Notes under the pieces: generated by a model
Told to the model about the DNA's origin: nothing
The model's database searches: none
What the model saw: only the letters and a program-made list of their open reading frames with translations
Program-made: the position numbers and the translations under genes
Source of the DNA: a bacterium
GTDB lineage: Bacteria > UBP15 > UBA6099 > JAJRTR01
Direction of reading: 5' to 3'
Length of the DNA stretch: 28,689 nucleotides
Assembly (NCBI GenBank): GCA_024278215.1
Contig: JAJRTR010000025.1
Span: 1-28,689 of the forward strand
Part shown: positions 23,909 through 28,689 of the stretch, one piece after another
How the letters are laid out: each line of letters begins with the position of its first letter
Numbering within the stretch: position 1 is the first letter of the stretch

Positions 23909-24627
23909 TTAAAAACACAAAACAGGCTGTTGTACTGGCGGGCGGCAGGGGTACACGTCTGCGCCCGTATACTTCGATATTGCCGAAACCGCTCATGCCC
24001 GTGGGCGACATACCCATCCTCGAAGTGATCGTAAGACAGCTCAGGCACCACGGGTTCAGGGAGATTATCCTGGCGGTCGGTTATTTGTCGTCATTGATCG
24101 AGGCCTACTTCGGCAACGGTGAAAAATGGGGAGTCGACATTCGTTATTCCCACGAGCCCAAAGCGCTTGGAACTGTCGGACCTCTGAAACTGATAGATAA
24201 TCTTCGCCCGCCATTTATCCTGATGAACGGCGACGTCCTCACTACACTCGATTACAGCAAACTCTTTTCTTTTCATCTTGAAGAGAATCCTTTTATCACT
24301 GTCGCCGCTCATGAAAAAAGTATCCAGATAAACCTGGGAGTGATCAATAAAGACGACAGCAATTATATTTCCGGCTATACGGAAAAACCCAAGCTCGACT
24401 ACCTGGCCAGCATGGGCGTTTATGTCTTCGGCGAACAAGCGATGGATTTTATTGAAAAAGATGAATATATGGATTTCCCGGACTTGATACAACTGCTTGT
24501 GCGCAGGCAGCACCCAGTGAAAGTCTATCCCTTCAACGGAAGGTGGATCGACATCGGAATCAGAGAAGAACATGAGAAGGCCATAGAGGTCTTCGAGGCC
24601 CTTAAGCATGAGTTCATCCCCGAATAA
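23905..24627 (+). CDS. Sugar-phosphate nucleotidyltransferase
   Basis: A 240-aa enzyme of the NTP-transferase (RmlA/ManC-like) family: LAGGRGTRLRPYT (11-23) binds the nucleotide triphosphate, PKPLMPV follows, and NGDV carries the metal-binding Asp. I chose the ATG at 23905, which overlaps the LegB-like stop as ATGA, over an upstream in-frame start, since the motif then begins at the usual position. It likely activates a sugar-1-phosphate for the adjacent dehydratase, as PtmE-type guanylyltransferases do in legionaminic acid loci. The nucleotide used cannot be told. Confidence 0.87.
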   Translation: MIKNTKQAVVLAGGRGTRLRPYTSILPKPLMPVGDIPILEVIVRQLRHHGFREIILAVGYLSSLIEAYFGNGEKWGVDIRYSHEPKALGTVGPLKLIDNLRPPFILMNGDVLTTLDYSKLFSFHLEENPFITVAAHEKSIQINLGVINKDDSNYISGYTEKPKLDYLASMGVYVFGEQAMDFIEKDEYMDFPDLIQLLVRRQHPVKVYPFNGRWIDIGIREEHEKAIEVFEALKHEFIPE

Positions 24628-25798
24628 TAAGATTTCCGCGGCTGGTTTCAACTGGAAGGTGACGCTGTGCGAACCCGACATAGGCACGGAAGAGATAGAA
24701 GCCGTCACGGAGGTCCTGAAGAGAAGGTGGCTGACCGCCGGCGGCGTAACAGCCAGGTTCGAAAAGCAATTCGCCGAAAGGCTGAATGTTAAAAACGCCA
24801 TTGCCGTATCAAACTGTTCCGCCGCACTGTTACTCGCAAACCAGGCGCTCGGCATCGGGCGCGGCGATGAAGTGATATGTCCTTCCCTGACTTTCGCCGC
24901 TTCGGCCAATGCTTCGATTTTCGCGGGCGCTTCCGTCGTTTTCGCGGATATTCGCTCGGAACATGATTTGACTGTTGACCCCTCGGATATCGAATCGAAA
25001 ATCACTGAAAAAACAAAAGCGATTACTGTTGTGCACTATGCCGGTTTCTCTTGCATGATGGACGAAATAACGGAAATTGCGGAACGGCACGGACTTCATA
25101 TTATTGAGGATTGCGCCCATGCTCCGCTCATGAGCCATGTGTTCAAGGATGGAAAAGTTATGTCGCTCGGCTCCATAGGCGAGGCCGGCTGCTTCAGTTT
25201 CTACGGGAATAAAAACATAACAACAGGCGAGGGCGGAATGGTAACTGCAAATGACGATGCCATCGCGGAAAAAATCAGGCTGCTTCGCTCTCACGGCATG
25301 AGCGCAAACTCCTTCGACAAGATAAAGGGCCACGCCTTCAAATACGATATTACATCTCCGGGTTTCAACTTCAGGTTCGACGACCTTAGAGCCTCTATCG
25401 GCATTGTCCAGCTCGATAAACTTGAAAAATCAAATGCTGTCCGCAAGAAAGTCGCCGGCATATATCTGGAATATTTCGACAACTCGCCGGTTTCCATTCC
25501 TTTCAGAAACAGATACGAAACCGGACAGGGCCTTCATATCTTCCCTGTTCTGCTTCCGCGGCGCTGCGACAGGAATAGCGTGATGATGAAACTCAAAGAA
25601 TCCGGTATTCAATCTTCAATACACTATTCGCCCATCCATTTGTTTTCTTATTACAGAGAGAATTTCGGATGCAAAAAAGGATCGCTGCCTGTTACCGAAA
25701 GAGTGAGCGAAAGGATTCTCACTCTTCCACTGCATTCACGCATGTCCGGCGACAACGCTGCTTTTGTAGCGGAAAACCTGCTGAAAGTGATTGCCTGA
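24608..25798 (+). CDS. DegT/DnrJ/EryC1-family sugar aminotransferase
   Basis: A 396-aa PLP enzyme. PLP-lysine Lys202 is in FSFYGNKNITTGEGG, and the VSNCSAALLLA (67-77) and EDCAHAP (167-173) loops are conserved. It probably aminates the 4-keto product of the LegB-like dehydratase. It starts 20 nt inside the nucleotidyltransferase gene. It is clearly distinct from the other DegT enzyme of the window (18683-19828), so the locus can make at least two amino sugars. Confidence 0.92.
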   Translation: MSSSPNNKISAAGFNWKVTLCEPDIGTEEIEAVTEVLKRRWLTAGGVTARFEKQFAERLNVKNAIAVSNCSAALLLANQALGIGRGDEVICPSLTFAASANASIFAGASVVFADIRSEHDLTVDPSDIESKITEKTKAITVVHYAGFSCMMDEITEIAERHGLHIIEDCAHAPLMSHVFKDGKVMSLGSIGEAGCFSFYGNKNITTGEGGMVTANDDAIAEKIRLLRSHGMSANSFDKIKGHAFKYDITSPGFNFRFDDLRASIGIVQLDKLEKSNAVRKKVAGIYLEYFDNSPVSIPFRNRYETGQGLHIFPVLLPRRCDRNSVMMKLKESGIQSSIHYSPIHLFSYYRENFGCKKGSLPVTERVSERILTLPLHSRMSGDNAAFVAENLLKVIA

Positions 25799-25809
25799 CA
25801 GAGACAAAC

Positions 25810-26568
25810 ATGACTGACGACATCAAAAAGCTTAAAGCATATAAAACGTATACGAAGGAACTTCTTTGCGACCCGACCGGGTACAATTCCGGCTCCCATA
25901 ATTTTATGGATGAACTAAACATCCGCCAGATGTACGAATACGCCGTGCTTTTCCGCAGGGCTTTTCTCCGCGCCGGATACGCGAAACGCAGTCCTGTGGA
26001 TCTGACACTGCTGGAAGCCGGTTGCGCATGGGGGCTAAGGCTCAATCAGTTGACAAACTTCAATTTCCAACCATCGAATATGTTCGGAATAGACATTATT
26101 CAGGAGTATATCGACGAGGCGAAAAAACTGAATCCGTCGATGAATTTCGATGTCATGTCCGCTACCGATATGAATTTCGAAAACGATTCCTTCGATTTCT
26201 CTTTCGCATGTGTCGCTCTTTCGGCGATGATAGATGAAAATGTGATAAAACGATCGTTGTCCGAACTTTGCAGAGTCTCAAAAGATTTTGTGCTGATCCT
26301 CGATAATTTTGAAAAAGAATATTCCAATATTAAAAACGACATTACATATTTCAAAGGGGTAGACGAGCAGCTTGTACTGAAACTCGCCGACCGTAAAGAT
26401 GTCCGGAGCGTCGAATGTATCGGTTCGTTCTGGACAACAAGCAGTTTCTCATGGCGGATGCACGACATTTTCAACATGTTCCGCTTCCTCGAGAACATCT
26501 CATATCCTTTGTTCATCAAATGGTTGTCAAAAGATTCTCACAAGGCCTTTTTTATTGAACTGAAATAG
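25810..26568 (+). CDS. Class I SAM-dependent methyltransferase
   Basis: A 252-aa protein with motif I LLEAGCAWG (67-75), acidic strand GIDI after beta 2, and MNFENDSFDFSFA in the motif-II/III area. The frame is open further upstream, but the ATG at 25810 lies 11 nt after the aminotransferase stop and gives a normal length. The likely role is O- or N-methylation of a sugar or lipid intermediate in the glycan locus. The stop TAG is 9 nt from the left end of the IS element, so the insertion just missed the gene and may have removed downstream cotranscribed genes. Confidence 0.82.
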   Translation: MTDDIKKLKAYKTYTKELLCDPTGYNSGSHNFMDELNIRQMYEYAVLFRRAFLRAGYAKRSPVDLTLLEAGCAWGLRLNQLTNFNFQPSNMFGIDIIQEYIDEAKKLNPSMNFDVMSATDMNFENDSFDFSFACVALSAMIDENVIKRSLSELCRVSKDFVLILDNFEKEYSNIKNDITYFKGVDEQLVLKLADRKDVRSVECIGSFWTTSSFSWRMHDIFNMFRFLENISYPLFIKWLSKDSHKAFFIELK

Positions 26569-26577
26569 CCCTTGGTT

Positions 26578-26597
26578 CCAATACCGTTCAGTTAAGC
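26578..26597 (+). repeat. Left terminal inverted repeat of the IS
   Basis: Reads CCAATACCGTTCAGTTAAGC. It differs from the right end by one base (A against G at position 6). Confidence 0.9.
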
Positions 26598-26648
26598 GAA
26601 ATATGGCTGAAAAACAGGATAGGGTATCAAGAGAAAGGAGGACGGACG

Positions 26649-28065
26649 ATGCCCTATTATGGACAGAGGAAACCGCGGGGAGAAGTCAAACTGACGGAGA
26701 TTATCAGCATGGGCGCTCTGGCGCGAGTTATTCCTGCGAAAGTTGTTGACGAGGCGGTGGAAAAACATGAAAGGAAGGAGACTCGAAATCGTTTACTTCC
26801 TGCGAGAGTAACGGCCTATTACATTATTCTGATGACGATATACAGTCATCTGGGATACCGGGAGATATTGCATGTGATGGTGGAGGGATTCAAAGCACTT
26901 TTCAAGGATCTGAAGGGCTGGCATGTGCCTCACAAATCTGCGGTCACGCAAGCAAGAGCGCGTTTAGGAGCCGAGCCGATGAAGGAACTTTATCGCAACA
27001 TAGTGAGGCCTGTCGCTAAAAAGGAAACAAAAGGGGCATGGTATCGTGGCTGGCGGCTGACAAGTTTTGACGGCACGACACTCGACGTCGCGGACACACC
27101 GGAGAATGAAGCAGCTTTCGGGCGACCTGGCAATGGTCGCAGCGATAACAAGAGCGCATACCCGCAGGTGCGTCTGGTCATGCTGTGCGAGCAGGGAACC
27201 CATGTTCTGGCTGATGTTGAATTCGGCAATCTGGCCACTGGAGAACAAAAAATGGCGCGCAGCCTGTTTCGTTCATTGGAGCCGGAAATGCTCAACCTTG
27301 CAGATCGTAATTTCTTCGGCTACAAGCTGTGGAACGAAGCCAGCGCCACGGGAGCGCAACTGCTGTGGAGAGTGAAGAAAAACTTGATACTCGAACCTGT
27401 GAAGACATTTGAAGACGGATCATTCACCGCATGGATCTATCCCAGCACAAAAGCGCGGCGCAAGAAACATAACGGAATACTTGTGCGGGTCATAGAATAT
27501 ACTATTAATGATTCCGGCCGCATGGACACAGAACCGAAATACCGCCTGATAACAACCATATTAAACCCTGACGACGCGCCCGCCCATGAACTGGCCTGCC
27601 TCTACGAACAGCGACAGGAAATCGAATTCACTTTCGACGAAATCAAAACACATCAGCGCGGCGCCGGCGTTGTGCTTCGCAGCAAAACGTCGCAAGGAGT
27701 TGTCCAGGAAATCTATGGCTACCTGCTCGCCCACTTTGCCATACGCAGCATCATGCACGAAGCCGCCCTTGCGCTGGATATCGATCCCGACCGCGTTTCA
27801 TTCACAAACACTATTCGCATCATCCGAAGAAAGCTTCAGCGGTTCCAGTCCATTTCCCCCCAGGCGGTGGGGTGATTTGCATCAGGAGATTATAGATGAA
27901 ATCGCACAGGAATTATTGCCGAAAAGAAGGCTTAGAATGAATCCGAGAGTTGTCAAAAGAAAAATGTCGGGGTATGCTCTGAAACGCCGGAAACACAGGA
28001 ATTATCCGCAACCGTCCAAGAGAATTCCGGATGCTGTGAAAATTGTCGGCGAGGTGCTTAACTGA
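26649..28065 (+). pseudogene. IS4-family transposase, C-terminus frameshifted
   Basis: A DDE transposase with an IS4-type N-terminal domain (about 10-125), Asp141 in SFDGTTLDV, Asp219 in LADRNFFGY and the YREK signature Y319-x2-R322-x3-E326-x6-K333. AGGAGG precedes the ATG. Frame 0 stops at 27873-27875, 408 residues in. The expected C-terminus (GDLHQEIIDEIAQELLPKRR, NPRVVKRKMSGY) continues in the +1 frame to 28065. The switch falls around a run of six C (27856-27861). An indel disabling the C-terminus is the simplest reading; programmed +1 slippage on CCC-C is possible. The catalytic core is intact. Confidence 0.85.
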
Positions 28066-28075
28066 ACGGCATTGG
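28056..28075 (-). repeat. Right terminal inverted repeat of the IS
   Basis: Reverse complement reads CCAATGCCGTTCAGTTAAGC. The transposase stop codon in the +1 frame lies inside it. Confidence 0.9.
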
Positions 28076-28297
28076 GGTTAGCGCAATATTTCCAATGCCA
28101 CCCACCCGTGAACGGGGTTACAAATTCATGTACGATTGAAATCCTGATATTTCCATGACTGATCCACGAATAGCTATCTTCATATCAGACATGATTATTA
28201 TTTTGTGATTTACTCAAGGTCTTTGTATTGAATGCCGATAATATAACAGGAAAATCCAAAGACATGGACGTCATTGTTTATCACGGAGGATAGCAAT
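28076..28297. other. Gene-free stretch right of the IS
   Basis: No gene is seen. It begins with a third occurrence of the CCCGTGAACGG core (28105-28128), here able to form CCCGT-GA-ACGGG, followed by AT-rich DNA leading to the small leader-like frame. Confidence 0.4.
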
Positions 28298-28336
28298 ATG
28301 TTTGTTTCGTCATTCATATATCATTTCCTTTGTTGA
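28298..28336 (+). CDS. Possible 12-codon leader peptide
   Basis: ATG at 28298 has a strong GGAGGA 8 nt ahead. The frame reads MFVSSFIYHFLC and stops with TGA, 7 nt before a terminator hairpin. Three Phe and one Tyr in 12 codons recall attenuation leaders of aromatic or phenylalanyl genes. No regulated gene is visible before the window end, so this may be coincidence or a remnant. Confidence 0.3.
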   Translation: MFVSSFIYHFLC

Positions 28337-28343
28337 AAAGGCC

Positions 28344-28372
28344 AACCGTATCTATTATGATGCGGTTTTTTT
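28344..28372 (+). terminator. Rho-independent terminator behind the small leader frame
   Basis: AACCGTATC (28344-28352) and GATGCGGTT (28359-28367) form a 9-bp stem with one G-T pair and a six-base loop, followed by a run of seven T. Confidence 0.75.
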
Positions 28373-28391
28373 GTGGGGAATAAATCTGTGT

Positions 28392-28419
28392 GCTGAAGTG
28401 CTCCACACAACACTTCAGC
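28392..28419. repeat. 9-bp perfect hairpin after the terminator
   Basis: GCTGAAGTG (28392-28400) pairs exactly with CACTTCAGC (28411-28419). The right arm can instead pair with TGAAGTT just downstream, so alternative folds exist. Confidence 0.5.
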
Positions 28420-28450
28420 CGTGTTAAGTGAAGTTGCCGGGTTCCGGGAA

Positions 28451-28485
28451 CATGACGGAAATTCGCTTTCGAATTCCGGATCATG
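28451..28485. repeat. Dyad related to the 6046-6170 palindrome
   Basis: CATGACGGAAATTCG and CGAATTCCGGATCATG form a nearly perfect hairpin with loop CTTT. The layout matches 6091-6125 (GGGRACATGAC ... AATTCCGNATCRTG). Confidence 0.65.
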
Positions 28486-28554
28486 CCCTCAATGGATTCT
28501 ATTCCCGGCTGAAATGTTACTGCTTGCAAAATAACGTCACTGTTTTGCGCCAAT

Positions 28555-28598
28555 TGCAAAATTATGTTCGTAGCGAGGTCGAGCGAAATTGTTCAGAG
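28555..28598. repeat. 43-nt interspersed repeat, copy 2
   Basis: Near-identical to 21074-21116, with one extra A and one G for A change. It continues directly into the palindromic element that runs off the window. Confidence 0.8.
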
Positions 28599-28599
28599 C

Positions 28600-28689
28600 A
28601 AGGCGGAGGTGTAAAATCCTCGCAGGCGTACTTGTAGAGTACGTCGAGGACGATTTCGCGCCGACAACGCAGCTATGGACAATAGCAGC
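28600..28689. repeat. Palindromic element truncated by the window end
   Basis: Contains TCCTCG...CGAGGA and inside it GTACT-TGTAG-AGTAC. It shares AAGGCG at its left and a GCCG-CAACGCAG-like block at its right with the core of the 22724-22906 element, which suggests one structural family. Confidence 0.55.

Larger units (their letters stand above)
26578..28075 (+). mobile_element. IS4-family insertion sequence, about 1.5 kb
   Basis: Bounded by 20-bp inverted repeats (26578-26597 and 28056-28075) that match at 19 positions. It encodes one transposase frame that runs into the right end. GGTT flanks both ends, which may be a short target duplication, though IS4 elements usually make longer ones. 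It separates the glycan locus from the gene-free right end. Confidence 0.9.

Noticed and set aside
22919-25798. A complete legionaminic acid pathway
   Set aside because: Only LegB-like, nucleotidyltransferase and a general DegT enzyme are present; no NeuB-, NeuC- or CMP-transferase-like gene is seen.
26574-28079. GGTT as a firm target-site duplication of the IS
   Set aside because: Four bases can match by chance and IS4-family duplications are usually longer; noted only as possible.
28428-28637. Plus-strand frame of 69 codons at the window end
   Set aside because: It consists of the dyad, the 43-nt repeat and the palindromic element, all of which occur elsewhere in gene-free DNA.
1-28689. 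CRISPR array
   Set aside because: Repeats in the window are dispersed or paired, not regularly spaced with unique spacers.

Overview
The window looks like chromosomal DNA of an uncultured, probably diderm bacterium. The evidence is an O-antigen or exopolysaccharide-type locus with a Wzx-like flippase and a GT-C glycosyltransferase, a PilB/PilC pilus or type II secretion-type assembly machine with many prepilins, and two tRNA genes that do not encode CCA. Prepilins with this conserved tail, SQD1-like and LegB-like sugar enzymes, and intergenic space full of palindromic repeats remind me of PVC-group (Lentisphaerae-like) genomes. That placement is from memory and is tentative.

Region 1 (about 0.4-5.9 kb, minus strand) is a pilus-like operon: assembly ATPase, inner-membrane platform protein, then five tandem prepilin genes ending at a hairpin terminator. 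Both machine genes carry apparently inactivating single-base changes. The ATPase has Glu where the Walker A Lys should be, and the platform gene has an in-frame TAG. The pilin frames are intact, and two of them share an 83-nt identical block, which suggests recent duplication or gene conversion.

Region 2 (5.9-6.8 kb) has no protein gene. It holds a 125-bp palindrome, a strong sigma70-like promoter, a dyad-rich leader, two arginine tRNA genes (anticodons GCG and CCT) and a terminator.

Region 3 (6.9-26.6 kb) is a surface-glycan locus in three blocks. A plus block encodes a membrane-anchored SGNH hydrolase, a Wzx-like flippase and a GT-C glycosyltransferase. A ten-gene minus operon (20976 to 11442) encodes an SQD1-like SDR, a DegT aminotransferase, a second SDR, a FemAB/GNAT-like acyltransferase, a PAPS-type sulfotransferase, a GT2 with its DUF2304 partner, a UPF0104-type membrane protein and two radical SAM/SPASM proteins. 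A second plus block encodes a GT4, then LegB-like dehydratase, nucleotidyltransferase, DegT aminotransferase and methyltransferase. Together these could make nucleotide-activated amino-deoxy sugars, possibly with sulfo, acyl and methyl decoration, assemble them on a lipid carrier and export the product. The final sugar cannot be read from the sequence.

Region 4 (26.6-28.7 kb) is an IS4-family insertion sequence with 20-bp inverted ends and a frameshifted transposase, placed just behind the methyltransferase. After it comes gene-free DNA with a possible leader peptide plus terminator and more palindromic repeats.

Several repeat families recur between genes. One conserved hairpin (stem CCCGCAT, loop ATTTCACCA) lies upstream of three different glycan genes. 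The most unusual observations are the double lesion in the pilus machine, the hairpin family, and the pairing of an SQD1-like enzyme with a sulfotransferase.
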